This document shows positions 1 through 12,311 of a DNA stretch of 64,000 nt, piece by piece; position 1 is the first letter of the stretch; every line of letters begins with the position of its first letter. The notes beneath the pieces were generated by a model, which searched no databases, was not told where the DNA came from, and was given only the letters and a program-made list of their open reading frames with translations. The translations under genes and the position numbers were made by a program. Source of the DNA: Zygaena filipendulae (taxonomy: Eukaryota; Arthropoda; Insecta; Lepidoptera; Zygaenidae); the NCBI GenBank assembly GCA_907165275.2, contig OU015670.1:5359501-5423500 (forward strand), written 5' to 3'.

Positions 1-2900
1 GTTTCAACGTCTTTGGCTCTACCATTGTTTTTGACACTTCTACCATTTCTTGTTCGTTTCCTATTTTATGTTCTTGTTCTTCTACTGTCGTGGATTCTTC
101 CACCACCTGCGAACCAGTCACAATTTTTTTGACTCCCGCCGTCTTTTGCTCTTCTCCTATGATTTGTTTTACTACTGTATTTGATACATCCACCATCTGC
201 GGTTCAACTACTGTTTTGAGGACTTCCGTCATTTCTTGGTCTTTTTCTATTTTTGACTCTTGTTCTTTCACTGCCTTTGCTTCTTCCACCATCTGTGGTT
301 CTGTCGCAGTTTTCATTTCTTCGATTGCTTTTTCAGCTGTTTCTTGTTTTTCCTCTATTTTATGTTCATGTACTTCTACTGTCTCAGATTCGTCCGATAC
401 GTGAGATTCGTCCTCTCCTAACGTCATCAGCACATACGCCATTTTTATATCTGCCTTTGTTACATGTTTTCCCAAAATATTTCGTAAATATTGTTTCAAC
501 GACTGTGGTTCTATTTCTGTTGTTGACACTTCCTCCATTTCTTGTTCTTCTCCTAATTTTTGTTCTTGTTCTTCTACTGTCGTTGATTCTTCCACCATGT
601 GCGGTTCAGCAACTGTGTCTTGAACTCCGACAGTCTTTTGCTCTTCTCCTGTGATTTGTTTTTCTACTGTCTTTGATACATCTACCATCTGCGGTTCAAC
701 TACGGTTTTTAGGACTTCCGTAATTTCTTGGTCTTTTTCTATTTTTGACTCTTGTTCTTTCACTGCCTTTGCTTCTTCCACCGTCTGTGGTTCTGTCGCA
801 GTCTTCAGTTCTTCCGTTGCTTTTTCAGCTGTTTCTTGTTCTTCCTCTATTTTATGTTCTTGTACTTCTACTGTCTCGGATTCGTCCGATACGTGAGATT
901 CGTCCTCTCCTAAAGTCATCAGCACATACGCCATTTTTATATCTGCCTTTGTTACATGTTCTCCCAAAATATTTCGTAAATATTGTTTCAACGATTGTGG
1001 TTCTATTTCTGTTGTTGACGCTTCCTCCAATTCTTGTTCTTCTCCTAAGTTTCGTTCTTGTTCTTCTACTGTCGTTGATTCTTCCATCATCTGCGGTTCA
1101 GCTTCTGTGTTTTGAACTCCCACAGTCTTTTGCTCTTCTCCTATAATTGGTTTTTCTACTGTTTTTGATACATCCACCATCTGCGGTTCAACTACTGTTT
1201 TTAGGACTTCCGCCATTTCTTGATCTTTTTCTATTTTTGACTCTTGTTCTTTCACTGCCTTTGCTTCTTCCAACGTCTGTGGTTCTGTCGCAGTCTTCAG
1301 TTCTTCGATTGATTTTTCAGCTGTTTCTTGTTCTTCTTCTATTTTATGTTCTTGTACTTCTTCTGTCTCGGATTCGTCCGATACGTAAGATTCGTCTTCT
1401 CCTAACGTCATCAGCACAGACGCCATTTTTATATCTGCCTTTGTTACATGTTCTCCCAAAATATTTCGTAAATATTGTTTCAACGATTGTGGTTCTATTT
1501 CTGTTGTTGACGCTTCCTCCAATTCTTGTTCTTCTTCTAAGTTTCGTTCTTGTTCTTCTACTGTCGTTGATTCTTCCATCATCTGCGGTTCAGCTTCTGT
1601 GTTTTGAACTCCCACAGTCTTTTGCTCTTCTCCTATAATTGGTTTTTCTACTGTCTTTGATACATCCACCATCTGCGGTGCAACTACGGTTTTTAGGACT
1701 TCCGTCATTTCTTGGTCTTTTTCTATTTTTGACTCTTGTTCTTTCACTGCCTTTGCTTCTTCCACTGTCTGTGGTTCTGTCGCAGTCATCAGTTCTACGA
1801 TTGCTTTTTCAGCTGTTTCTTGTTCTTCCTCTATTTTATGTTCTTGTACTTCTACTGTCTCGGATTCGTCCGATACGTAAGATTCGTCTTCTCCTAACGT
1901 CATCAGCACAGACGCCATTTTTATATCTGCCTTTGTTACATGTTCTCCCAAAATATTTCGTAAATATTGTTTCAACGATTGTGGTTCTATTTCTGTTGTT
2001 GACGCTTCCTCCAATTCTTGTTCTTCTCCTAAGTTTCGTTCTTGTTCTTCTACTGTCGTTGATTCTTCCATCATCTGCGGTTCAGCTTCTGTGTTTTGAA
2101 CTCCCACAGTCTTTTGCTCTTCTCCTATAATTGGTTTTTCTACTGTTTTTGATACATCCACCATCTGCGGTTCAACTACTGTTTTTAGGACTTCCGCCAT
2201 TTCTTGATCTTTTTCTATTTTTGACTCTTGTTCTTTCACTGCCTTTGCTTCTTCCAACGTCTGTGGTTCTGTCGCAGTCTTCAGTTCTTCGATTGATTTT
2301 TCAGCTGTTTCTTGTTCTTCTTCTATTTTATGTTCTTGTACTTCCACTGTCTCGGATTCGTCCGATACGTGAGATTCGTCCTCTCCTAACGTCATCAGCA
2401 CATACGCCGCTTTTATATCTGCCTTTGTTACATGTTCTCCCAAAATATTTCGTAAATATTGTTTCAACGACTGTGGTTCTATTTCTGTTGTTGACGCTTC
2501 CTCTATTTCTTGTTCTTCTAATTTTTGTTCTTGTTCTTCTACTGTCGTTGATTCTTCCATCATCTGCGGTTCAGCCACTGTGTCTTGAACTCCCACAGTC
2601 TTTTGCTCTTCTTCTATGACTTGTTTTTCTACTGTCTGTGATACATCCACCATCTGCGATTCAACTACTGTGTTTAAGACTTCCGTCATTTTTTGGTCAC
2701 ATTCCATTTTTTGCTCTTGTTCTTTCACCGCCTTAGACTCTTTCACCTTCTGTTGTTCTGTCCCTGGTTTTTCCATTCTTTTGCCCGCTTTTTCTTGTTC
2801 TTTCTCTACTTTATGCTCTCCTACTTGTACTGTCGTAGATTCTTCCGATGCGTGTGATTCGTCCGCTACCCTCACAACTTTCGTCATTTCTGTTTTTGCC
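1..2900 (-). repeat. In-frame 492-bp tandem repeats in the last Prune exon
   Basis: Equivalent points of the repeat (end of the TCCT block before the TTTTTCTACTG-like motif) fall at 158, 650, 1142, 1634, 2126 and 2615. This gives five units, four of 492 bp and one of 489 bp, all multiples of three. A diverged sixth unit lies at about 2615-2900 and a partial one runs off the left edge. Each unit encodes about 164 residues on the minus strand: a helix-like core (SLKQYLRNILGEHVTKADIK) followed by acidic Gln/Glu/Val/Thr stretches such as VSDESETVEVQEHK and KAVKEQESKIEKDQE. The minus frame has no stop through every unit checked. The Leu-rich plus-strand frames here are antisense shadows. Confidence 0.93.
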
Positions 2901-5900
2901 ACTGTTCCCGGCTTTTCCCTAATCTTTAAATTTGATATATTACCCAATATTAAATCTTTCTTCATCGCTTCCGCTAACTCGACAACTATGTTATCCCCAA
3001 GTAACTTTTTTTTTCCCCAATCAATTTCTTCATTGACGATTGCTCCAAATGTTGTTACTGGTTCTATTTCCATGATTGATATTTCAGGTTTTTTTCCCGC
3101 TATTTGTGATCCGACAACTGTTGTTGGTGTTTCGGCTGTCTCTTGTTTCTTCTCTGTTCCATTACGCTTCGCTGTCCCATTATGTTCCGCTTTAACATTT
3201 TCTTCCACAGCCGTAATTTTCTCTTGGTTTCTCTTCATTTCTAGAGCTATCTCCCTTTTGCTCTCGAAAAAGCTGTTCAGAGCAACTACAAAGTGTTCCT
3301 TCGTGACCGCCATATTGTGTACATCAAACGCGAGTAGGTTTTCAATTTCACTGTCCAATTTGGGTGTCAAGATGAAGCATGGCCTTGTCCAACTGTGGAG
3401 GTATTCTATTAGCTGTGGAACAGAAATAAAAATAATGATGGGTGGTGGTATATTTCCGATTTGGGACAGATTTGGAGTCAAAGATCTTTGTCCTAATTTA
3501 AAAAAAATCAAAATGAACGTTTGTATGTTTGTCCTTTATACTTTACCAAACCATTGATCTGATTGTGATGGAACTTTGGTAGGTTTTTCAGCGTACGCGT
3601 CCCTGAAAGGGTTTCCGTAACTCACGCGGGTGAAACCTAATATACTAGTATTATAAATATGAAAGTTTGTTAATCACACAAACTGCAGGACAGTTTTGAA
3701 AAAAAAAAATGGGCACACAGAATATTTTTCTGAATTGACGCAAGACTATTTTTTCCAGAACTTTAATAGATTAGATTTACTTCGACCAACAACATTCCTT
3801 GTAATTCCTTGTAATTCCACACACGCTCAAGATATAAAAAAAAAAACTGTCAATTTTAAAAAAATTACGGCGCGGCGTTCAATACATTTCGTTACGTTAC
3901 ACCGGTTCTCATTTGTTTTCATACTAAACTGAGTAGAGGCCAATCCTAAATCCGCTGTGTGCGTGGAGGTGCACTCACCTCTTCGGCGAACTCGCGGTCC
4001 GGCGAGAACACGGCAAACTCCTTTCGCAGCCCCTCGCAAATCTTGACCGGGGGATAGTAAGAGCAGAGCATCACCAACGTCTCGCAGCCGTACGCCTCCA
4101 GCACCTCAGGCATGGCGTCCAAATGGTCCACCTTTTTCATGTAGTCCTAGACGAAAGACAGACATGTTTTCAGAAAAAACTCGAACTTCAAAATAACGAA
4201 CACAACACAGACAGAAACTTAAAAAATAAGTTAATCATAAAATTAGGTAAATTACAAGGGTGTACAGTATTCGATTGTGTCATGCCAAATATTTGGAAGA
4301 CAAAACCTATAACGGTAATTTGTCTGTCTGTGAGGAAAATATGTTTTTTTCTTATTAACTTCAAAAAAACAAATACATTAATTAATAACATATTATACAA
4401 GACACTTAAGCCCGAAGGGGCTTATTGGTGTTTTCATTTTGACTGACTGAATTTTTTATTTTGTGAGGTAGGTAGGTAGTTGTTATAATTTATTTATTTA
4501 TGTGTCTAGTGTAAAAGTGTTTTTTTTTGTAGCTGGTTACAAAAGTCAAAAAGTCAAAAGTCAAATCCTTTATTCAGATTTGGCCCATAATGTGGCTCTT
4601 TTTGACGTCAATATAACTACAGCTACCATGACAGCACCCATAAAATATCCACCCCTCACAGCTTCCTAGTGCTATGGCTGAAGAGAAGAAGCTGCGCAAC
4701 AAACTCTTCAGCAGCACGCTGTCAGGTTAAAGTTACAATATCGATATATCTATAATATAATTAGTGGTAACTCAACTTGCAATTAATTATGTGAGAACAA
4801 TGAGCCGTACCCAGCAATAAACTAAATACCTAATACCCAGCAAAAAATTCTAGTTACAAATAATATGACTGTTTTTCGGAGCGTCAGCCATATTCGTAGG
4901 TGACATAATTATTTGAGAATTGTTTTGTGAGTAGAAAATCCTACCTTCAGCAGAATGGGCACGTGGGCGAAGTAAATGCTTTCAACCCTCTTGGCGTCCT
5001 TCTTGAGCACGTCGAACGCGATGCACTTGGAGACGTCGGCGCGCGCCTCTAGCATCCCCTTCATCTTCGTTGCGCGCGACCACGTCGACGGACTGGAGGG
5101 TTGACCAAGCGGCCGCAGGGCAGAGTACCAAGTGATGATTGTGATAATTATAATAACGAGCTATTTCTTTTTTTAAGTCCGTCGTGTAAATTACTAAAAA
5201 ATATTGGACAATAATATTTTTCCTCTTTTTACGTAATCAAAAAATAACGGCAATACGACCCGATTGGCGCAATAGGTCAACAATAATGCCTCCCCGCTAA
5301 TCGAGAGGTTCCGGTTTCGATTCCCAGTAGGGGTGGAATTTGTGTGAAGAACACAGGATTCCACTTCCCAGTCTGGGCGTGTTTATATACATATCTATAT
5401 CTTCTATACTTATGATAAAACTGTAGAGAGGTCAATTCTGTACATTAAATATATATTCAAAATTAATATTGGAGGATGAATGGTGATCGATACTGATGCC
5501 AAAAATGCAATCAGTAAATTTTTTGTCTGTCTGTCTGTCTGTCTGTATGTGCACGCATGGGTCAAAAACTACTGAAGGGATTTTAACCAAACTTGGTACG
5601 ATTGTAGTCCATACTCCTGAGCAGGTTATAGGCTATATAACATAACGCTAAGACACATTGGAGCTGAGCAGTGACGATAAATTTGAAGCAAGTCGGATGA
5701 AAATGCGCTTTCGAGCTCTTATCCTCGCATACGTTTACTCAATCACGCAAAAACGGCTGAACGGATTTGGATGAAATTTAGCATGCACGTTGTCAGGGGT
5801 ATAGAGAAGGACATAGGGTACTTTTTATCCCGGAATTCCCGCGGGAACTCCGAAATTACCGCGGGTGAAACCGCGGGGCACAGCTAGTCCATAGTATAAT

Positions 5901-8900
5901 ATAAATATGCAATAATATGTAGTGTATACCACGTTTGCTTGGTTTCCACGACAAAAGCTTCTGTGTGTTGGTGAAGTGGATTATTATTATTATATACATT
6001 GAGTCAATATTTCCCCGGAATCATGCCTATTTTCCGACATCGTCACACAACGTCTTACTATCTCTTTAGCAATATTATTACACAAACTGTATGTAAATCG
6101 AAACTGTTCGTAAGATACTCATATAGGGGGCAGGGTCCAAACTAAACAGAGCTGGCACTGTAGCTTGTAGATACCAGACAACTGATATAATAGTTACTAC
6201 TAAATACTTAGAATAAACACAATTTTGTTCTATGTTTATATTGATATTCAACGTATGTTAAATCTATACATATAAATATAATTGAAGTGTCTGCTTGTAA
6301 TTTCAAATTAACAGCTTTTCACTAAATGCATATAAAAGTATTACGATACTCGCATAAAAAAAAACAATTTATAGATTCCTTTTGGAATGGTCTACGTAGG
6401 TCTGACAACTGCATACTCAACGCTGTCTGTAGTTATATCTCAAGTCCTGTGTTTAAGTACCTACTGGCTCTCTGTTCATCGTGACACGAACCGAAAATAG
6501 ACGGGGGGCAACTGCTCTAATAATTGGACATAGATAAGCAATAGTGTGTTAACCCACACTGGAGAATTTTGAGTAAATCGTGTTTTAAAAGTAGGATCGC
6601 CATTTTGTGTCAACATTTTTTATCTTCAATATTTAGTTACATATTTAAGCAATGTAATAAGGTAAACACATAATTAAAAAACGTTCCCTAACTCTCAATA
6701 AATGGTTCTGAATCAATAACTTAATTTTGTGGGTTATTGCTTATCTGCGTCCAATTAAAAGTTTATTGTTTACTGACATTGTCTATATTGACGTTTGTTT
6801 ATTTATATTGGGTTTTTTATGCCTGGAATAAAAAGATTTATAATTATTATTATAAAATTTTTCTCTGTCTGTCTGTTTTTTCCGGCTAATCTCTGGAACG
6901 GCTGGACCGATTTTGACGGGATAGCTAGCTTTCACTCGCAGATAGCTAATGTTATAAGGAATAACTTAGTTTACTTATATCCCGGAATTCCCGCGGGAAC
7001 TCCGACATTAACACGGATACAGATATTGATGAATATAAACTTAGATCGATCGAACCCGCGATACCTGGCGTATAGGAGACAGACATTTTACTACTTTGTA
7101 CTTACTGATCCTGCGGGTTTTCAGTTTCGATATACTCCTCTAAGTACTCCGCCATCTTTTGATCGAGGTCCGTAAAGTGTTTCAGGGCGGAGTTGAAGTT
7201 TAGCGTGTCGTACACTACTGTAGCTAGAATAGTTAAGATAATGTCAATACAATATATAGAATACGCAGTTTACATGATACACACAAAATACAAGGGAATG
7301 ACTTTTTATTGTGAACGAAGTAAAGCGCCCTGTAAACTTTCAAATTTGTTTGTCAAACTTCACGTTTTCTTCAAACAATACTGTATACGATCAAAAAATT
7401 TTTTAAGTTTGACAAACAAATTCCTCAAACAAATTTGAACGGGCGCTTTATCATGACTTTTTTTTGTATATGACGATGTGATTCGGCCACATTTGAAAGT
7501 TAATTTGACCAGCCATGCGTAATTGGCTCAACAGAACCTGCAGGGGGCTTGGAAGGCCAACTATTGTATAGTTTCTTCTACATAATTATGTCTGTGGAGA
7601 GTATTTTATTTACTTACCCCGCAGAATATTCAAGAGCGCCGGATACCATCTGAAAAACAGCGGGTAGTTGTCGACGCGATCGTCGAAGTATTTGATCTCA
7701 TCGATCACTATGGAAGCACAGGAGGCCGTGTCTTTCATTATCCATTTAACGTTTCTCCCGTACAAGCTCTTAGCGTTGGGTTGCATAGGTCTATGGTCAA
7801 CGATCGTTGTGACATATGGAGCTAAGTACTTATAGTCTTCGGACAGTATATGGTGGTTGACTAACACAATTTTGGTGGTCGGATCTCTTTGCACTTGTTT
7901 CTTTAGTGAGGGTAGATCGTCTCTAAGATAGAAAGATTTATTTTATTATATTTTTCATTATTTAGAAAAATCAGTGTCACAAATCACAATTAAACTTCGT
8001 ACAGTTAGACTGATCATCATGAAATTTTGCTTACACGTTGTCAAGAGAAAGACAGGGTTCTTTTTGTCCAGGAATCCCCGTGGAAACTCCGAAATTAACG
8101 CGGTTGACAAGAGCTATTTATCTTTATTATACTAATATTATAAAGATGTGAAGTTGGTGAGTTTGTGGGTTGGTGATAAGGGGGGTAATCATGGATTGTG
8201 AGTAGGGGTAATAATGGATTGTGAGTAGGGGATAATCTCTGGATCTACTGAACGGATTTTGAAAATTCTTTCACTTATAGGGAGCTACGGTAATTCTGAG
8301 TGAGATAGGGTACTTTTATCCCGAAATTCCCAAGGGAACTCCGAAATTAAAGTGGGTGAACCGCGGGGAACAGCTATAGTAAATATAATTACTTACTTCA
8401 ATAGCAGATCAGCAACATCAAACTTATATTTGGCCCACAAGTGCAAAAACTCTGTTTTTATATGTATATCATCTCGTCTGACATCCAACATCGGTATGAA
8501 TATATCCCGGGGGATTTCCGGGTTGGGGTCCCTGTACCCCGGGAACCGGTTCCTCTGGAATCTGCTCTCGTACTCCATCAAGGCGGCATACCCGATCGCT
8601 GACACCGCCGAATCCAGGTCACAGCTCTCGTCGCCGAGTACGATCGTCACCGATTTGTATTTCCTGTGCCGCTGTAATTTTTGGGATTTGGAAACCAAAT
8701 TTAAAAAATAATAGTGCCTACAAAAATTAAACTGCAATGGGCTTGTCAACCAAATTTTAGTTTTTAGTCCGTCTTGTAGATTTATAAAAAATATTGGAAA
8801 CGTATTTTACATCATAACGTGCTATAAACTGTAGCACGTGACGTCACGCGACATTTCGACTTAATGTACCTATCTCCGTCATTTTTTGATTACGTAAAAA

Positions 8901-11583
8901 ATTAAAAAATACGTGTCCAATATTTTTTATTAATCTACAAGACGGACTAGATATAATTTAGATTTTCATATCCCGGAAACAAGCCTATTTCGCAACGATA
9001 ACATCGGCATCGGTCTCTTTAGACACTGAAAAATTCTACCCGTATGTTACTGAAGGAAAACTGAAGGAAATTAATCACCCTAGTGTATGCACACGCGCAA
9101 TGCGGCTGCCCTACGGAAAAACAAAGCAACTGTCTCTTTTTTTCAAAATTTTTTTTTTCTGTATTTTTGGCACTTTTCACGCATAACGGACGTTCCTACA
9201 TAGTACATACTCACAAGTCACAACCATCAAAAAATTGTCTTAGAGAAATTAAAACTAAGAAAATCGTTTAACTATGGAAGATGTTGTTTTAAATAAAGTG
9301 GTTTCCGGTTTATTTTTCCTCCTGTTAAATTTATTCTGCTGCAACAACCATCAAAAAGGATTTAGTCTAGGAGAAATTAAAATTAGGAAAATCGTTAAAC
9401 TATTGAAGGTGTGTTTTCCGGTTTTTTGCTCCTCTTGTAAAATATCCGCTACTTTGTTTTACCATAGGGAAGCCGATTGGCTCGAAACCGGTTATGCACT
9501 CAACGCGCTGGTAACGTGTGCGGCGAGAGAACTGCTAGCTACTTGGTTCCCCGACTAATAAATGAATTCGACTTGGTCGAGACTCGAGAATATAAACCAA
9601 AAAAAAAATTAAAAATATACTAAAATCCCACTTCTTAAATAATATGGAGAGACATCAATCAAATTCAAAAGCTTACAGGTGCACTTGTCTCAAATTCAGC
9701 TAGCAATCTGTGTAATTGTAGTGATTATAATAAGTGTAGGTACTACCTAGTTGTTCCCCTACCCACCTTAAAAAATTTACCTATCAAAAATGTTTCAACA
9801 TAACAGAGTGAATTATTTAAATGGGTGTGGTTGGCTAAATCCGAAACCATCAGGTATGGCAAAAAATGCTCAAAAATGGCCATAGCATAAGATAAGCAAT
9901 AGTGTGTTAACCCACAATGGAGACATTTTGAGTAAATAGTATTTTAAAATTACAGCACCATTTTGTGTCAACATTTTTTGATATTTAACATTTTGTTGGT
10001 ATTTAAACAAGGTAAACACATAGTTAAAAAACAATCTGTAACTCTCAATAAAGCGTTCTTAATTAATAACTTTATTTTGTTGGTTAACATATCGTTGCTT
10101 ATCGGCATCCAAATGCTCTAGGCTTTTTGGAAAAAAAAAAATGGTATAGGTACTCAGATTTTTCAAAACATTTTCTTAACCGAAAATTTATTCTTGGTTT
10201 TGAAAACAAAGACAACCTGTATTATTACACAATTTGATAGTGTCACTAGTCACTACAAGCTTCAAAAACTAAAACTACAGTAAACACAAATTACTGCATA
10301 AACTACCAAAACTGACCAAAAGGGATCCCTTTGAATAAGTTTTTCTAATGATCATGGCTTAGGCATGACTTTTCTACTCCACATACTTATTGACACTTGA
10401 AAGGCAACTCATACTAAACGACAATGAGTAATCTCTACAAAAGAGTGATTTATAATTAGTAATATATAAAATATTTAAAAAAAAAGTTCACCTAATATTT
10501 TCTGTTTTGCAGACATGTAAATCATTTTCATCCAACAATCATGAACCTTTAAAAGACTTTAAATATCAATCTCCTGTAGGGTTTACCCTTTCTATCTTAG
10601 TAAGATTCTCCTTTCAAGTGCGAAGCAGGCGCAGCACTGTTTCAGCTGGGATCAGAATAAAATTAAAAAATTGAAGTAAATAAAAATACAACTAAATAAG
10701 GAATGAGAGTGATTAAATTTTTAATTCCAAATAAGCTTTGACCAACCAATAAAGTTCAGGTAAACATTTATTCAGCAACTGAATAATTGATCCCAGGTTG
10801 AAATTACTAGTAACTATCTAATTTTAGATAAAAGATTGTAAGGACAAAACTGAAATAACATCAAACACTACAAAGTCGAAACTTGTGTCTTTATAATGAA
10901 AAAATTCAATGCTGTTTGGCTGTTTGATAGAAACTCCGACCCAACCAACCCAACCAATCGAGCTCAAACAAGGAGTTCCTGAAGGAATCCTGAAATACAG
11001 GCAGGTTAGCTTTTGGAATGGTATTACAGTAAAACTGTAACAAATCTGTGCATCTATTTATCTGGTATGGGGAAATTACTTGCTGTGAAGGTAGCCTATT
11101 GTGTCACGAATGGACATACTACTTTAAGGACAACAAAGACCCAATTCCTAGAACCCAAACAGGCCCAGTATAACAAAGACTTTTTAAAGGAATTCATAGA
11201 AAACAGTGAGTCTCTCTTGGAATTTATAAACCAAAGCAGATTCCAATTAAATTCTGGCTGGACCTGTATAAAGTTATTGTTAACAACTGAGGTTAACAAT
11301 GGATAACTAGGTACCTACATAGGTACCCTACCTATTCATTTTTTATATTTACACCCAAATAAATTTTACCACAGAAAAATACCATTCATTTATGGAATAA
11401 CAAAAAACATGTTGTTTATAGTTGTTGGAAGACAAAATAACATACTACCTATTGTGGTAAAATTGAAATAAATTAATTACTAATACCGAGATAGGCACTG
11501 TTTGCAAAGATCAGGGTAGTTTTGGAATAGGTTTGCATACGTACATATTTATATTTAAATTCCTTGAAAAATTTGGCCTCCAT
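1..11583 (-). CDS. prune: Prune-family DHH/DHHA2 protein with giant tandem-repeat tail (3' end beyond window)
   Basis: Seven coding exons, read on the minus strand: 11583-11545, 8671-8397, 7922-7618, 7217-7106, 5092-4945, 4146-3979 and 3412-1 (still open at the window edge). All junctions are GT-AG and all phases match, giving 1486 residues in the window. The start ATG at 11583 opens a 13-codon exon (MEAKFF...) whose phase fits exon 2; that assignment is good but not certain. Residues about 20-210 form the DHH domain: CDLDS at 30-34, a motif-II-like FIPMLDVRR, VNHH at 126-129 where the family has VDHH, VDHRP at 146-150, and VVYDTLNFN near 207-215. Residues about 245-412 match the DHHA2 domain of Prune (CIAFDVLKKD, CFILTPKLD). 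Family members are exopolyphosphatases or cAMP phosphodiesterases. From about residue 420 the protein is a Glu/Lys/Val/Thr-rich tail of about 164-residue repeats. Family call confident; catalytic activity doubtful because of the Asn. Confidence 0.88.
3413..3978 (-). other. Prune intron 6
   Basis: The donor is GTGAGTGC after ...GAAGAG (exon end 3979). The acceptor is TTTTTATTTCTGTTCCACAG before CTAATAGAATAC (exon start 3412). Phase 0 on both sides. No other coding signal was seen in it. Confidence 0.85.
4545..4735 (+). repeat. Dispersed repeat, copy 1
   Basis: A 190-bp block beginning AAAAGTCAAAAGTCAAATCC and including TTTTTGACGTCAATATAACT and CAGCTTCCTAGTGCTATGGC is repeated at 54476-54667. 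An inverted piece lies at about 30530-30600. Family not identified; it lies in a Prune intron. Confidence 0.75.
5255..5995 (+). mobile_element. tRNA-derived SINE split by a later insertion
   Basis: The head at about 5258-5395 (CCCGATTGGCGCAATAGGTC, then a B-box-like GGTTTCGATTCCC) matches the tRNA-like head of the SINE at 16970-17212. The tail (CCACGTTTGCTTGGTTTCCA then ATT repeats) resumes at about 5930-5995. The 530 bp between belongs to the common 'CCGCGG' repeat family and ends in GGGGCACAGCTAGT. The nested order is seen directly. A partial tail of the same SINE lies at 12793-12885. Confidence 0.75.
5500..5892 (+). repeat. Common lepidopteran interspersed repeat ('CCGCGGTTTCACCCGCG' family)
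   Basis: Hallmarks are a TCTG microsatellite, 'ACTGAANGGATTTTNA', TATCCCGGAATTCCCGCGGG, an 'AAATTACCGCGGGTGAAACC'-like end and 'GGGGCACAGCTAGT'. Full or partial copies recur at about 6840-7020, 8030-8110, 8140-8375, 13400-13520, 15360-15560, 18080-18230, 21470-21890, 23030-23130, 23935-24115, 25140-25340, 26900-27075, 31430-31740, 32840-33065, 44020-44155, 46120-46490, 50025-50340, 51465-51780, 54960-55060, 57285-57572 and 60010-60150. They do not encode a recognisable protein. Confidence 0.8.
6524..6754. mobile_element. MITE, TTGGACATAGATAAGCAATA family, copy 1
   Basis: About 230 bp with terminal inverted repeats: TTGGACATAGATAAGCAATA at the left and the reverse complement of TTGGACGCAGATAAGCAATA at the right. 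The same element lies at 9880-10112 and, inverted, at 24740-24978. The interior is shared (CATTTTGTGTCAACATTTTT, then AACTCTCAATAAA). No coding capacity. Confidence 0.88.
8765..8949. mobile_element. MITE, TAGTCCGTCTTGTAGAT family, complete copy
   Basis: A 185-bp palindromic element. It starts TAGTCCGTCTTGTAGATTTA and ends with the near inverse ATTAATCTACAAGACGGACT. Related copies are at 25773-26001, about 33985-34553 (split by an insertion), about 49190-49305 (partial) and 5170-5245 (partial). It lies in Prune intron 1. Confidence 0.85.
8950..11544 (-). other. Prune intron 1 remainder
   Basis: No conserved coding exon is seen here. It contains a MITE copy at 9880-10112. The donor is GTACGTATG directly after the 13-codon first exon (exon end 11545). 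The short ORFs inside have no recognisable domain. Confidence 0.6.
9880..10112. mobile_element. MITE, GATAAGCAATA family, copy 2
   Basis: Same body as 6524-6754: AATAGTGTGTTAACCCACAA near the left end and GTTGCTTATCGGCATCCAA at the right. The first few bases of the left end have diverged. Confidence 0.8.
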
Positions 11584-12311
11584 TTTACTTTATCTAAAAA
11601 CTAATGAATTACTGATTACTTTTTTAGTAATTAAAATAAAATTAAAGTACACAGGCAGATTAAAATCACTTCCAAACAAAGAAAAGCAAACGGACGAAAC
11701 CAAGACGAAACAAACAAGGAACGTCGTCCTTGAAAAATGGCAGCCGAGCAGTGTTGGCAACTTGAAGCAAACTACTATCGTAACGGAGGCGTAAAGTTAT
11801 CGTACACGGACTGAAATGGAAAAATTATCGTACTTATCGGACTATTATAGTAGTGTCATAAATAAAAAAATCATATTAAATTTAATATTGATATGAATGC
11901 AGGGACTCGATCTATAGTTATTTAAAATCGATTATAAGAAAAAATATTCGATATCGATTAAATGAAAATTACTATTTCTTTCACACAGGCTAAATATGTA
12001 ACTTCTAATATTTTGACACGAAATATAACACGGTAACACGATACTTATAAAGTGCGAACATGATCTAATATTTGAAAATCGAACACTTCATGATTCTAAT
12101 GTTCATTCAATGGTACATTCATTAAGACGGAAACTATTGTGAGATAACGAACATCGTACGTAAGCACAAAATTATCGCATGTGTACGATAATTATCGTAA
12201 AGTTCCGAACACTGCAGTCGAGCCGCAGAAACAGGGTTGCAAGTTACAAGATGAGTGATAAACTTTCGAAAATTCAACTCTGCATTTTTTTACACCAAAG
12301 TAACAAACTGA

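Noticed and set aside
155..2900. CRISPR-like or satellite array
   Set aside because: Units are long, coding, in frame and without spacers.
90..3557. Leu/Val/Ser-rich open frames on the plus strand
   Set aside because: They are antisense shadows of the Glu/Lys-rich repeat exon. The minus frame has splice acceptor, phase and DHHA2 homology; the plus frames have none.
5260..5340. Functional tRNA gene
   Set aside because: Only the B-box side is tRNA-like; the sequence continues into a SINE body found elsewhere, so it is a retroposon head.
8393..8749. Longer minus-strand frame upstream of the Prune exon (extra 26 residues)
   Set aside because: The extension has no ATG and is AT-rich intron sequence. 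A good acceptor TTACAG at 8672 opens the exon exactly where homology begins.
10490..10560. Minus-strand MKMIYMSAKQ... as the first Prune exon
   Set aside because: The possible donor there leaves the wrong phase for exon 8671-8397. The ATG at 11583 with donor GTACGT fits in phase 0.
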